DNA of 64,000 nt from Flavobacterium sp. N502536 (GCF_025947345.1 NZ_CP110011.1:1922001-1986000), one strand, 5' to 3'; shown: positions 27,064-35,678, numbered from the stretch's first letter. Numbers and translations: made by a program. Notes: a model not told the origin generated them from the sequence alone.

Positions 27064-27609
27064 TTAGTTAGCATTATTAAGTTGAGCATTTTTGATGGCC
27101 ACATCAAGAGGCATCACTAATCTGTCTTTTCCAAAAATGAAATCTTCTCTTTCATAGCTTGAAGGGACCAAAACTTTTGAAGTCGTCAGGTAAATTGCAT
27201 CTTTCGGACAGGCTTCTTCACATAAACCACAGAAAATACAACGTAACATATTGATTTCATAGATCGAAGCATACTTTTCTTCTCTGTACAAGTGTTTCTC
27301 GTCTGCTTTACGCTCAGCGGCTTTCATAGTGATCGCTTCAGCAGGGCAGGACAAAGCACATAATCCACAGGCTGTACAGTTTTCACGACCTTGCTCATCA
27401 CGTTTCAATTGATGCTGACCACGATAAACCGGACTCATTTCACGCACCTGCTCAGGATAGTGAATCGTCACTTTTTTTCTGAATAAGTGTTTAAGAGTGA
27501 TAAACAATCCTTTTACAATCGCCACAAGATACAATCGTTCCCAAAAAGTCATCTCTTTGTGAGAGACCATCTTTTTTCTACCCGATAATGATATAGTTTC
27601 TATTGACAT
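27064..27609 (-). CDS. nuoI: NADH-quinone oxidoreductase subunit I (2 x [4Fe-4S])
   Basis: 181 residues. Two ferredoxin motifs, CTACGLCALSCP and CIFCGLCEEACP, each CxxCxxCxxxCP, bind clusters N6a and N6b. These carry electrons toward N2 in NuoB. The N-terminal 50 residues form the amphipathic segment that attaches to the membrane arm. It is separated from nuoH by a 158-base spacer holding a GC-rich palindromic repeat, but abuts nuoJ. Confidence 0.96.
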   Translation of the reverse strand: MSIETISLSGRKKMVSHKEMTFWERLYLVAIVKGLFITLKHLFRKKVTIHYPEQVREMSPVYRGQHQLKRDEQGRENCTACGLCALSCPAEAITMKAAERKADEKHLYREEKYASIYEINMLRCIFCGLCEEACPKDAIYLTTSKVLVPSSYEREDFIFGKDRLVMPLDVAIKNAQLNNAN

Positions 27610-27680
27610 TTTTTAATGTATGATTTACGATTCACAATTTGTATTAAACAAATTAAATCTGTTTTATTTTTATTTTGAAG

Positions 27681-27755
27681 CTAATCCTGCTATCCGCTGT
27701 ATCTTTTGTGTCCGCCGCGGCGGACACAAAAGGATGCCGCTTCTATCAGGGCTAG
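27681..27755. repeat. GC-rich palindromic repeat between nuoH and nuoI
   Basis: A perfect 30-bp palindrome (27703-27732, centre GCCG/CGGC) extends as an imperfect inverted repeat from 27681 to 27755. Its GC content is much higher than its surroundings. It lies within the nuo transcript and is probably a REP/MITE-like dispersed element. I believe similar sequences recur in flavobacterial genomes but cannot check here. Confidence 0.8.
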
Positions 27756-27767
27756 GCATTACGGTTC

Positions 27768-28820
27768 TTAGAATCCTAAAGCTGCTGCAATATCGTGTCT
27801 TAAAATAACAGCTCCGGTAATCATGATATTAATGATCGAAAGCGGAATTAAAATTCTCCAGCCTAAATTCATTAATTGATCGTATCTGAATCTTGGAATG
27901 GTCCAACGTACCCACATATAGAAAAATATGAAGAAACAGATTTTAACAAACAAGACTACGATACCTAAAATATTACCCACATTTACGCCTACATTTTCTA
28001 CCATCCAGCTCATTCCAGGATAATTGTATCCTCCAAAGAATAATACCGATATAATAGTGGCAGAGATAAACATACTCGCGTATTCAGCAAATAAATAGAA
28101 TCCCATTTTCATAGAGGAGTATTCCGTATGGTAACCTCCAATTAATTCGTTTTCACATTCTGCTAAGTCAAAAGGAGTTCTGTTGGTTTCTGCAAACGAA
28201 CAGATTAAGAAGATAAGGAAAGACAATGGCTGGTAAAAAACATTCCAGTTCATTCCTTCTTGCTGTAATGAAATTTCTTTTAAACTTAATGTTCCGGTCA
28301 TCATCAACAAAGCAATCATCGATAATCCCATGGCAACTTCATAAGAAACCATCTGCGAAGCTGCACGAACAGCTCCCATCAACGAGAATTTATTGTTAGA
28401 AGCCCATCCACCAATCATGATACCATAAACCCCTACAGAAAGTACTCCGAAGATGTATAAGATACCAATGTTAATATCAGTTGCCTGTAAATAAACATCA
28501 CGGCCAAAAACATGCAGTTTGTCTCCCCATGGAATAACGGCACTGGTCATTAAAGCCGTACTCATGGCAATTGCAGGTCCTACAACAAATAAAAATTTAT
28601 TAGGTGTATTTGGGAAAAATTCTTCTTTCGAGAACAATTTCATACCATCGGCAAGAGGTTGTAATAATCCTCCCCATCCGGCACGGTTTGGTCCTACACG
28701 GTCTTGCAGAAAAGCTGCAACTTTACGCTCAGCCCAGGTAGAATACATTGCCATAATCATAGTGATCGCAAAAACGACAACAATAACGACACTTTTTTCT
28801 ATAATAAATGCACTTTCCAT
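27768..28820 (-). CDS. nuoH: NADH-quinone oxidoreductase subunit H
   Basis: 350 residues, eight transmembrane helices. This subunit connects the quinone site to the proton-pumping arm. Conserved parts are WAERKVAAFLQDRVGPNRAG, ETNRTPFDLAECENELIGG and EYSSMKMGFYLFAEYASM, with the glutamates of the E-channel. It starts 3 bases after the nuoG stop. The following gene, nuoI, is 158 bases away because of an inserted palindromic repeat. Confidence 0.97.
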   Translation of the reverse strand: MESAFIIEKSVVIVVVFAITMIMAMYSTWAERKVAAFLQDRVGPNRAGWGGLLQPLADGMKLFSKEEFFPNTPNKFLFVVGPAIAMSTALMTSAVIPWGDKLHVFGRDVYLQATDINIGILYIFGVLSVGVYGIMIGGWASNNKFSLMGAVRAASQMVSYEVAMGLSMIALLMMTGTLSLKEISLQQEGMNWNVFYQPLSFLIFLICSFAETNRTPFDLAECENELIGGYHTEYSSMKMGFYLFAEYASMFISATIISVLFFGGYNYPGMSWMVENVGVNVGNILGIVVLFVKICFFIFFYMWVRWTIPRFRYDQLMNLGWRILIPLSIINIMITGAVILRHDIAAALGF

Positions 28821-28823
28821 TTC

Positions 28824-29855
28824 TTAAGATTTTTTATCATTAGTAATTAATGGAATTGCAGCCATACTAATTTTTTTACGATCAATATCTCTACCTAAAA
28901 GGATATTTTTCTCTGTATCAATTTCAACTTTCTCTAATTTTTGAGTGTAGTTGTTTTGGTTGATTACAGAGTCTTTTTCAAATTCTCTTGGTCCTTCAAT
29001 TACCCAGTCGCTAACATTTTTATGGTCAAAACGGCAGCTGTTGCAAATGAATTCTTCCACTTCATGGTACTCGTCTTTACGACCTGTAACACGCTGAATT
29101 TCTCCTCCAAACATCCATACGGTTGTTTTTCCACAACAGCCCGGAGTAGTACATTCTCTGTGTGCATTAAAAGGTTTGTTGAACCATACTCTCGATTTAA
29201 AACGGAAAGTTTTATCGGTTAAAGCTCCAACCGGACAAACGTCGATCATGTTTCCGGAGAACTCATTGTCGATGGCTTTAGAAATTCCGGTTGAAATATT
29301 AGCGTGATCGCCACGATCTAATACTCCGTGAACTCTGTTGTCTGTCAATTGATCGGCAACTTGCACGCATCTTTGACATAAGATACAACGGTTCATATGC
29401 AGTTGAATATTTGGACCGATATCTTCCGGTTCAAATGTTCTTTTTTCTTCAATAAAACGTGATTTTGGGTTTCCGTGCTCAAAACTTAAGTTTTGAAGAT
29501 CACATTCTCCGGCCTGATCACAAATAGGGCAATCTAACGGGTGATTGATCAATAAAAATTCGGTTACAGATTTACGGGCTTCTGTTACACGATCAGAAGA
29601 TTTGCTGTTCACTTCCATTCCGTCCATACATCCTGTTACACAAGATGCCATTAATTTTGGCATTGGTCTTGGGTCAGCTTCACTTCCTTTGGAAACTTCA
29701 ACTAAACAACAACGACATTTACCGCCGCTGCCTTTTAATTTTGAGTAATAGCACATGGCTGGCGGAACTAAATCTCCTCCAATCATACGTGCAGCCTGCA
29801 GAATTGTTGTTCCTGGCTCTACGTCTATACTTTGACCGTCTATGGTTACTTTCAT
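28824..29855 (-). CDS. nuoG: NADH-quinone oxidoreductase subunit G, short form (Fe-S domain only)
   Basis: 343 residues, against roughly 700-900 for classical NuoG. Present are the [2Fe-2S] motif (CYYSKLKGSGGKCRCC), the His/Cys [4Fe-4S] site (HPLDCPICDQAGECDLQ), the CxxCxxC site CILCQRC with the later CPVGAL, and a further Cys-containing segment (TTPGCCGKTTVWMFGG, then ICNSC). The latter is the beginning of the molybdopterin-oxidoreductase-like part. The rest of that domain is absent, and nuoH follows after 3 bases. The shortness is therefore not a frameshift but the compact form I understand to be usual in Bacteroidota. It passes electrons from NuoF/E to NuoI. Confidence 0.93.
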   Translation of the reverse strand: MKVTIDGQSIDVEPGTTILQAARMIGGDLVPPAMCYYSKLKGSGGKCRCCLVEVSKGSEADPRPMPKLMASCVTGCMDGMEVNSKSSDRVTEARKSVTEFLLINHPLDCPICDQAGECDLQNLSFEHGNPKSRFIEEKRTFEPEDIGPNIQLHMNRCILCQRCVQVADQLTDNRVHGVLDRGDHANISTGISKAIDNEFSGNMIDVCPVGALTDKTFRFKSRVWFNKPFNAHRECTTPGCCGKTTVWMFGGEIQRVTGRKDEYHEVEEFICNSCRFDHKNVSDWVIEGPREFEKDSVINQNNYTQKLEKVEIDTEKNILLGRDIDRKKISMAAIPLITNDKKS

Positions 29856-29870
29856 CTCTTAATTTTGTTT

Positions 29871-29937
29871 TTTTAGTTTCAGGTTTAAAGTTTCAGGCTG
29901 TTGAACATGAAACTAAAAAAACGTGAAACTTGAAACT
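29871..29937. repeat. GTTTCA/TGAAAC hairpin repeat between nuoG and nuoF
   Basis: Contains AGTTTCA (29875-29881) and TTTAAAGTTTCA (29884-29895) facing TGAAACT (29908-29914) and TGAAACTTGAAACT (29924-29937). The 32-nt stretch starting at 29883 matches 27 of 32 positions in the sucA-sucB spacer element at 46600. Confidence 0.75.
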
Positions 29938-29952
29938 ATTTTTAACTTATAA

Positions 29953-31323
29953 CTATACGATTACTTTACCGCCTACTAAATGTTTTACTTGCGAAAAAGG
30001 TTCAGCTACAAAGTGATCTCTGTTTTTTATTTTTTCAGGAAAACGAACGTGATATTCAAACTCATCTCTAAAGTGACGGATTGCTGCGGCTACTGGCCAC
30101 GAAGCTGCGTCACCAAGCGGGCAAATTGTGTTTCCTTCGATTTTACTCTGGATGCTCCACAGTAATTCGATATCTTCTTCACGGCCCTGACCGTTTTCAA
30201 TTCTCCATAAGATTTTTTCCAACCATCCTGTTCCTTCACGGCAAGGCGTACATTGTCCGCAAGATTCGTGGTGGTAAAAACGGGCAAAATTCCAGGTGTT
30301 TCTAACTACACAGGCAGTGTCGTTGTAAACAATAAATCCTCCTGAACCTAACATCGATCCGGTAGCAAAACCACCATCACTCAAAGATTCGTAAGTCATT
30401 AATCGGTCTTCGCCATTTGCCGTTTTAAAAATTAATTCGGCTGGTAAAATAGGCACCGAAGACCCTCCCGGTACAAACGCTTTTAAAGGTCTGCTGGAAG
30501 ACATTCCGCCTAAGTATTCATCAGAATTCATAAATTCGTCAACACTTAACCCCAATTCAATTTCGTAAACGCCCGGATTTTTAATGTGTCCTGAAGCCGA
30601 AATCAATTTAGTTCCTGTCGAACGGCCAATTCCGATTTTTGCATAATCGTCACCGGAGTTGTTTACGATCCATGGCACAGTAGCGATAGTTTCTACGTTG
30701 TTTACCACTGTTGGATTTGCCCAAAGTCCTGAAACCGCCGGGAAAGGTGGTTTGATACGAGGGTTTCCTCTTTTACCTTCCAGAGATTCGATAAGTGCAG
30801 TTTCTTCTCCGCAAATATAAGCTCCGGCTCCACAGTGAACGTGTAATTCTAAATCGTAACCTGTACCTAATATATTTTTTCCTAACCAGCCGGCAGCTTT
30901 AGCTTCGGCGATTGCTCTTTCTAATATTTTGAAAACCCACATATATTCTCCACGAATGTAGATATATGAAAGGTTAGCGCCTAAGGCATAACTTGAGGTA
31001 ATCATTCCTTCGATCAATAGGTGAGGAATAAATTCCATCAAATAACGATCTTTGAAAGTTCCCGGCTCAGACTCGTCGGCATTGCATACTAAATGTCTTG
31101 GTTTTCCTGATTTTTTGTCAATAAAACTCCATTTCATTCCGGCAGGGAAACCTGCACCACCACGGCCACGTAGTCCTGATTTTTTTACTTCTTCGGTAAC
31201 TTCATCCGGAGTAAGTGTTTTTAAAGCTTTTTCTACAGAGGCATATCCACCATTTTGGCGGTATACTTCGTAGGTTTTAATACCAGGAATGTTGATTTTA
31301 TCTAATAATATTTTCTGTGACAT
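29953..31323 (-). CDS. nuoF: NADH-quinone oxidoreductase subunit F (NADH/FMN-binding)
   Basis: 456 residues. Binds NADH and FMN and carries cluster N3. Visible are GRGGAGFPAGMKWSFI and CNADESEPGTFKDR (NADH/FMN site), the SLBB-like region, and the cluster motif ESCGQCTPCREGTGW with a fourth cysteine in CPLGDAASWP. Full length. It is spaced 1 base after nuoE and 97 bases before nuoG, the latter gap being filled with a repeat element. Confidence 0.97.
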   Translation of the reverse strand: MSQKILLDKINIPGIKTYEVYRQNGGYASVEKALKTLTPDEVTEEVKKSGLRGRGGAGFPAGMKWSFIDKKSGKPRHLVCNADESEPGTFKDRYLMEFIPHLLIEGMITSSYALGANLSYIYIRGEYMWVFKILERAIAEAKAAGWLGKNILGTGYDLELHVHCGAGAYICGEETALIESLEGKRGNPRIKPPFPAVSGLWANPTVVNNVETIATVPWIVNNSGDDYAKIGIGRSTGTKLISASGHIKNPGVYEIELGLSVDEFMNSDEYLGGMSSSRPLKAFVPGGSSVPILPAELIFKTANGEDRLMTYESLSDGGFATGSMLGSGGFIVYNDTACVVRNTWNFARFYHHESCGQCTPCREGTGWLEKILWRIENGQGREEDIELLWSIQSKIEGNTICPLGDAASWPVAAAIRHFRDEFEYHVRFPEKIKNRDHFVAEPFSQVKHLVGGKVIV

Positions 31324-31324
31324 C

Positions 31325-31855
31325 TTATTTATCGTGTAATATTATTTTATCATCTCTACAATCAGCGATTAACTGATCGATTTTTTCTTCTGTCAATTTT
31401 TCTTTGTAGAAATCTCCCAACTGCATCATCGGAGCATATCCGCAAGCACCTAAACATTCTACACCGGCAATGGTAAACATTCCGTCCGGAGTTGTTTCTC
31501 CCATTTTAATGCCTAATTTTTCAGAAGTATAATCCATTAAATTTTCAGCACCATTTAAACAACAACAAGAAGTCTGGCAAAATTCGAACATGTATTTTCC
31601 AATTGGTTTTTGGTTGTACATGGTATAAAAAGTAACCACTTCGTAAACCTCAATTGGTTTGATGTGCAAAATTTCGGCAACTTTATCCTGCAACTCCGTA
31701 CTTAACCAGTTGTCATGAGCGTCCTGCACTTCGTGCAAAACGGGTAACAAAGCCGATTTTCTTTTGTCCTCAGGATAATGACTGATCAATTCATTGATGC
31801 GGGACATCAATGCTTCGGTCATGTTTATTTCTTGTTTGTAATGTTTTCGTTCCAT
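31325..31855 (-). CDS. nuoE: NADH-quinone oxidoreductase subunit E ([2Fe-2S])
   Basis: 176 residues from ATG 31855. A longer frame from 31924 would translate the AGATTTTAG repeat of the spacer (residues such as KSEIQNLKSKIK), so it is rejected. ATG 31822 is also possible. Thioredoxin-like fold with the [2Fe-2S] ligands in FCQTSCC and CLGACGYAP. It forms the NADH-input module with NuoF. Confidence 0.93.
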   Translation of the reverse strand: MERKHYKQEINMTEALMSRINELISHYPEDKRKSALLPVLHEVQDAHDNWLSTELQDKVAEILHIKPIEVYEVVTFYTMYNQKPIGKYMFEFCQTSCCCLNGAENLMDYTSEKLGIKMGETTPDGMFTIAGVECLGACGYAPMMQLGDFYKEKLTEEKIDQLIADCRDDKIILHDK

Positions 31856-31859
31856 TTTT

Positions 31860-31996
31860 ATTTTAGATTTTAGATTTTGGATTTCAGATTTTTTCAATCT
31901 TTGTCCATAACCCATATTCTGCAATCTTTTTTAATTTTAGATTTCTGATTTTAGATTTCTGATTTTTCAATCTGTAATCTGCAATCTAAAATCTAC
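31860..31996. repeat. AGATTTTAGATTT repeat element between nuoD and nuoE
   Basis: Near-tandem copies of AGATTT/AGATTTTAG words run from 31864 to 31958. AATCTAAAATCTA at 31983-31995 is complementary to the opening words, so the spacer can fold into a long hairpin. A 24-nt stretch (31935-31958) is identical to 34351-34374 in the nuoA-nuoB spacer. Confidence 0.8.
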
Positions 31997-32003
31997 AATA
32001 TCT

Positions 32004-33242
32004 TTACGCGTCTAACTCTCCTGCAATTACATTTAAACTGGATAGAATAACAATTGCATCCGAAAGTAAAGATCCTTTAATCATATCCGGATAAGCCTGA
32101 TAATAAATAAAACAAGGTCTTCTGAAATGTAATCTGTATGGCGTTCGGCTTCCGTCTGTAACTAAGTAGAATCCGATTTCTCCATTTCCTCCTTCAACCG
32201 GGTGGTAAATTTCTGCCACTGGTACAGGAACTTCTCCCATTACAATCTTAAAGTGATAAATTAAAGATTCCATCGAAGTGTAAACATCTTCTTTTGGAGG
32301 AAGGTAGTAATCCGGAACTTCTGCATGATATTCGTTTCCTGCCGGCATTTTAGCCAAAGCCTGACGAATAATACTCAAACTCTCCCAAACTTCAGCATTA
32401 CGAACACAGAAACGATCGTAAGTATCTCCTGATTTTCCAACCGGGACAACAAAATCGAAATCTTCGTAAGAGGAATAAGGCTGTGCTACACGAACGTCGT
32501 AATCAACTCCCGCTGCACGTAAGTTTGGACCTGTGAATCCGTAAGCCATTGCCTGCTCTGCCGAGATAGCACCTACGTCTACAGTTCTGTCAAGGAAAAT
32601 TCTGTTTCTTTCAAATAAGTTTACAAACTCTTGCCACGCAACAGGGAATTCTTCTAAAAAGACATCTAGTTTGCGGAAAGCTTCTGGTGACCAGTCTCTT
32701 TCGAAACCACCAATTCTTCCCATATTTGTTGTTAAACGAGCACCACAAATTTCTTCGTAAATCTCGTAAACTTTTTCTCTGAATTGAAAAACGTACAAGA
32801 AACCAGTATAAGCACCAGTATCTACACCCAAAATCGAGTTACAGATTAAGTGATCTGTAATACGGGCCAGCTCCATTACAATGACTCTTAGGTATTGTGC
32901 TCTTTTTGGAACTTCAATATTTAGTAATTTCTCTAAAGTCATCCACCATCCCATATTGTTAATAGGAGAGGAGCAATAGTTCATACGGTCAGTAAGAGGA
33001 GTGATCTGGTAAAAAGGGCGGTTTTCGGCAATTTTTTCGAAAGCTCTGTGGATGTAACCAATGGTTGGTTCAGCCTCAAGAATTCTTTCACCATCCATCA
33101 ACAGGATATTTTGAAAAATACCGTGAGTCGCCGGGTGAGTAGGACCTAAATTAAGTACCGAAAGTTCACTTCCGTCTTCGTTTAGTCTATCCTTAATTAT
33201 TTTAGCATATCGATGCTCTGGTGATAATAATAGTTCTGACAT
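32004..33242 (-). CDS. nuoD: NADH-quinone oxidoreductase subunit D (49 kDa)
   Basis: 412 residues, separate from NuoC (fused in E. coli). Together with NuoB it forms the quinone site. Conserved are NLGPTHPATHGIFQ (quinone-binding His), HRAFEKIAENRPFYQ, DRMNYCS and the C-terminal RRPCFIYYQAYP and SLNVIAGELD. It starts 24 bases after nuoC. Confidence 0.97.
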   Translation of the reverse strand: MSELLLSPEHRYAKIIKDRLNEDGSELSVLNLGPTHPATHGIFQNILLMDGERILEAEPTIGYIHRAFEKIAENRPFYQITPLTDRMNYCSSPINNMGWWMTLEKLLNIEVPKRAQYLRVIVMELARITDHLICNSILGVDTGAYTGFLYVFQFREKVYEIYEEICGARLTTNMGRIGGFERDWSPEAFRKLDVFLEEFPVAWQEFVNLFERNRIFLDRTVDVGAISAEQAMAYGFTGPNLRAAGVDYDVRVAQPYSSYEDFDFVVPVGKSGDTYDRFCVRNAEVWESLSIIRQALAKMPAGNEYHAEVPDYYLPPKEDVYTSMESLIYHFKIVMGEVPVPVAEIYHPVEGGNGEIGFYLVTDGSRTPYRLHFRRPCFIYYQAYPDMIKGSLLSDAIVILSSLNVIAGELDA

Positions 33243-33266
33243 TTTATAATGTTGAATTATTTATTT

Positions 33267-33788
33267 TTAGCAATTTGTTGTTGTTCTTCCAAAGAATCTG
33301 TCGTCTTTATCAGTTCTTCCGCTGTCTTCCATTGGGAATTCTTTTCGCATTGGGAAAGACACCATTTCATCCATATTCAAAATACGTTTCAATTGCGGGT
33401 GTCCAATAAAATTGACTCCGAAGAAATCGTACGTTTCTCTTTCCATCCAGTTTGAACTTAAGAAAATATTTGAAATGGTTTTGATCTCCGGTTTTTCACC
33501 GTTTAAGTATACTTTGATTCGAATACGTTTGTTTTCGTACCAGTTATGCAAATGGTATACGATTGCATATTGGCGATCAGTTTCGTTGTCCGGATAATGA
33601 ACACCGCATAAATCGGTTAAAAAGTGGAAGCGTAAATCGGAATCGTTTTTCAAAAAAAGAATCAGGGCTGTGATTTTATCAGCGGTAGTTTCCAGTGAAA
33701 AAATATCTCTTTCTTGTTGAAAGTTAAAAACACTTGTGTCAAATGTTTCTGTAAGTTTATCTTGAATCAGGGTATTTTCTAAAGCCAT
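33267..33788 (-). CDS. nuoC: NADH-quinone oxidoreductase subunit C (30 kDa)
   Basis: 173 residues with the family signature region around NWMERETYDFFGVNFIGHP, followed by LKRILNMDE. It is a peripheral-arm subunit without cofactors, packing against NuoD. It starts 1 base after nuoB. Confidence 0.95.
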   Translation of the reverse strand: MALENTLIQDKLTETFDTSVFNFQQERDIFSLETTADKITALILFLKNDSDLRFHFLTDLCGVHYPDNETDRQYAIVYHLHNWYENKRIRIKVYLNGEKPEIKTISNIFLSSNWMERETYDFFGVNFIGHPQLKRILNMDEMVSFPMRKEFPMEDSGRTDKDDRFFGRTTTNC

Positions 33789-33789
33789 C

Positions 33790-34338
33790 TTATGTAATAT
33801 TATATGAAGCTAGTAATTCTTGGTATTCCGGAGAGCTTCTGCGTCTTACCGATTCGCTTTTTACCAATTCCTGAAGTTTCATTACTCCATCTACAATTTG
33901 TTCTGGTCTTGGCGGACATCCGGGTACGTAAACGTCAACCGGAATTACTTTGTCAATTCCCTGTAAAACGGAATACGTATCAAAAATTCCACCTGATGAA
34001 GCACAGGCTCCAACTGCAATTACCCAGCGAGGTTCAGACATTTGTTCGTAAACTTGTCTTAAAATAGGGGCCATTTTTTTTGAAATAGTTCCCATTACTA
34101 AAAGCATATCAGCCTGACGAGGAGAGAAACTCACACGCTCAGAACCAAATCGTGCCAAATCGTAATGTGAAGCCATTGTTGCCATGAATTCGATACCACA
34201 GCATGAGGTTGCAAAAGGTAGTGGCCATAACGAATTGGCTCTTGCCAAACCTACAACATCATTTAGTTTTGTAGCGAAGAAACCTTCTCCTACAACTCCT
34301 TCTGGCGGCGCAACCATATTTACATTTGAATCGCTCAT
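33790..34338 (-). CDS. nuoB: NADH-quinone oxidoreductase subunit B (cluster N2)
   Basis: 182 residues. The ligands of cluster N2 are visible: the adjacent cysteines in TSCCGIEFM, one in [14 protein letters not shown] and one in [24 protein letters not shown] is also conserved. N2 hands electrons to the quinone. nuoA lies 157 bases upstream, across a repeat-filled spacer. Confidence 0.97.
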   Translation of the reverse strand: MSDSNVNMVAPPEGVVGEGFFATKLNDVVGLARANSLWPLPFATSCCGIEFMATMASHYDLARFGSERVSFSPRQADMLLVMGTISKKMAPILRQVYEQMSEPRWVIAVGACASSGGIFDTYSVLQGIDKVIPVDVYVPGCPPRPEQIVDGVMKLQELVKSESVRRRSSPEYQELLASYNIT

Positions 34339-34495
34339 TTTTATTTCAGATTTTAGATTTCTGATTTTAGATTTTTAATCCTGAAACCGAAATCAATATT
34401 TTAAAAATCAATATTGTGTTTTGAGACATTAGCTTTCAAATCTAAAATTTTAAATCAGGGGATCTAAAATCTAAAATCTGAAATCTAAGATTTCT
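34339..34495. repeat. AGATTTTAGATTT repeat element between nuoA and nuoB
   Basis: AGATTTTAGATTTCTGATTT words at 34345-34374 face complementary ATCTAAAATCTAAAATCTGA words at 34461-34487, so the spacer can form a long hairpin. The central 80 bases are unrelated. It shares a 24-nt identical block with the nuoD-nuoE spacer. Confidence 0.78.
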
Positions 34496-34861
34496 TTATT
34501 CCCAGTCTAAAGCTTTCTTTTTGATGATATAGAAAAAACCAACTAAAAGAAGCGACATAAAAACGATCATTTTCAGCATTCCTTCGATGCCTAATTCTTT
34601 AAAGTTTACTGCCCAAGGGTAAAGGAAAATTACCTCTACGTCAAACAATACAAACAAAATGGCTACCAGGAAATATTTTACAGAAAAAGGAATACGGGCG
34701 TTACCAACGGATTCGATACCGCATTCGAAGTTTTTATCTTTTACTTCAGAGCTTCTTTTTGGGCCTAATTTTCCGGAAATAATGATTGTTCCTACCACAA
34801 AACCAACAGCTAAAATTAACTGCATTAAAATAGGAATGTAACTGTATTGATCAGATTGCAT
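34496..34861 (-). CDS. nuoA: NADH-quinone oxidoreductase subunit A
   Basis: 121 residues, three transmembrane helices. Conserved are FECGIES, with the mobile-loop cysteine next to the quinone site, and KYFLVAILFVLFDVEVIFLYP. The ATG at 34861 was chosen because a 16-residue longer frame would leave almost no room downstream of the promoter at 34894-34924. First gene of the nuo operon. Confidence 0.95.
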   Translation of the reverse strand: MQSDQYSYIPILMQLILAVGFVVGTIIISGKLGPKRSSEVKDKNFECGIESVGNARIPFSVKYFLVAILFVLFDVEVIFLYPWAVNFKELGIEGMLKMIVFMSLLLVGFFYIIKKKALDWE

Positions 34862-34893
34862 AAACTTAGCTTTTTTACTTAAAGAATAAGCCA

Positions 34894-34924
34894 CAAAGAT
34901 AACTTTCAACTCTGTAAATCACAA
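34894..34924 (-). promoter_or_regulatory. Promoter of the nuo operon
   Basis: The minus strand reads TTG (34924-34922), 20 nt, then TATCTTTG (34901-34894). This is a full match to the flavobacterial consensus TTG-N17-23-TAnnTTTG, with a leader of about 27 nt to the nuoA ATG. Confidence 0.75.
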
Positions 34925-35029
34925 GCTAAAAAATGATTTAAGTGTGCCCTGAAACCGCGTTACTAGCTAATTTTTATTGATTATAAATAACATGCTGAAA
35001 TTTTAGTATTTTTTTAAGATTTGAGCAAA

Positions 35030-35061
35030 AAAAAACGCCCCGATTACTATCAGGGCGTTTT
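35030..35061 (-). terminator. Terminator of the cold-shock gene
   Basis: 9-bp stem AAAACGCCC (35032-35040) with its complement at 35053-35061, loop 12 nt, followed on the minus strand by nine T. Confidence 0.9.
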
Positions 35062-35104
35062 GAAAACCATTCAGAGGCAAAAAAAATAAATTGCTATATT
35101 TTTC

Positions 35105-35299
35105 TTAGATTACTGCTACTTTAGCAGCAACTTTCCCTTTTCTTCCTTCTTCTTCTTCATAGCTTACACGGTCACCTTCGCGTAATTCTTCCGCGTTAAT
35201 TCCTGAAGCGTGAACGAAGATGTCTTTTCCTGTTTCTTCGTCTGTAATGAATCCATAACCTTTAGATTCATTGAAAAATTTTACTGTACCTGTACGCAT
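35105..35299 (-). CDS. Cold-shock-domain protein (CspA family)
   Basis: 64 residues, a single cold-shock domain. RNA-binding motifs RNP1 (KGYGFIT) and RNP2 (DIFVHAS) are intact. Binds single-stranded nucleic acid and melts mRNA structure. A -7 element TACATTTG (minus strand, 35336-35329) gives a leader of roughly 25 nt, so the long structured 5' leader of E. coli cspA is not evident. Monocistronic with a strong terminator. Confidence 0.95.
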   Translation of the reverse strand: MRTGTVKFFNESKGYGFITDEETGKDIFVHASGINAEELREGDRVSYEEEEGRKGKVAAKVAVI

Positions 35300-35328
35300 T
35301 GTAATTGTAATAATAATTTATAATAAAG

Positions 35329-35336
35329 CAAATGTA
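35329..35336 (-). promoter_or_regulatory. -7 promoter element for the cold-shock gene
   Basis: The minus strand reads TACATTTG, a full match to TAnnTTTG. A TTG lies 15 nt further upstream (35354-35352), slightly closer than the usual 17-23. Confidence 0.5.
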
Positions 35337-35640
35337 AGATATAAATTCATACAAAAGACATATACCTGTTAAATTTTTGTAAAAATTATTGATTCACAGT
35401 CTTTTCGCTATTTATATTGCATCAAATTTGATATGGATGTACTTTATTTGAGAATCATTAATTATTATAATTAAATGTTAAAAAAGTAGCTTATATTTTA
35501 CAAAAATTTAGTATATTAAGCGGAATACGCAAAGACTAAGGTTGTTTTTTGTGGGAAAATGCTTGATTTTACTGGTGTTTGCTTTTGTTCTTTAAGATTT
35601 TATTAACACGAAAAAAGAGCAAAATGACGATAAAATGCAT

Positions 35641-35678
35641 AAAAAAACGACAACTGAATCTTTAGTTGTCGTTTTTTT
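35641..35678 (-). terminator. Terminator of aspS
   Basis: Stem AACGACAACT (35646-35655) with complement 35664-35673, flanked by A-run and T-run so that it reads as a terminator on either strand. It is placed 26 bases past the aspS stop. Confidence 0.85.

Noticed and set aside
27620..27808. 62-codon plus-strand frame across the palindromic repeat between nuoH and nuoI
   Set aside because: It runs through the palindrome and into nuoH on the other strand; composition is that of a repeat, not a gene.
28824..29855. Short nuoG considered as frameshifted or truncated gene
   Set aside because: nuoH begins 3 bases after the stop and no remnant of the missing domain follows; the short form is probably normal for the group.
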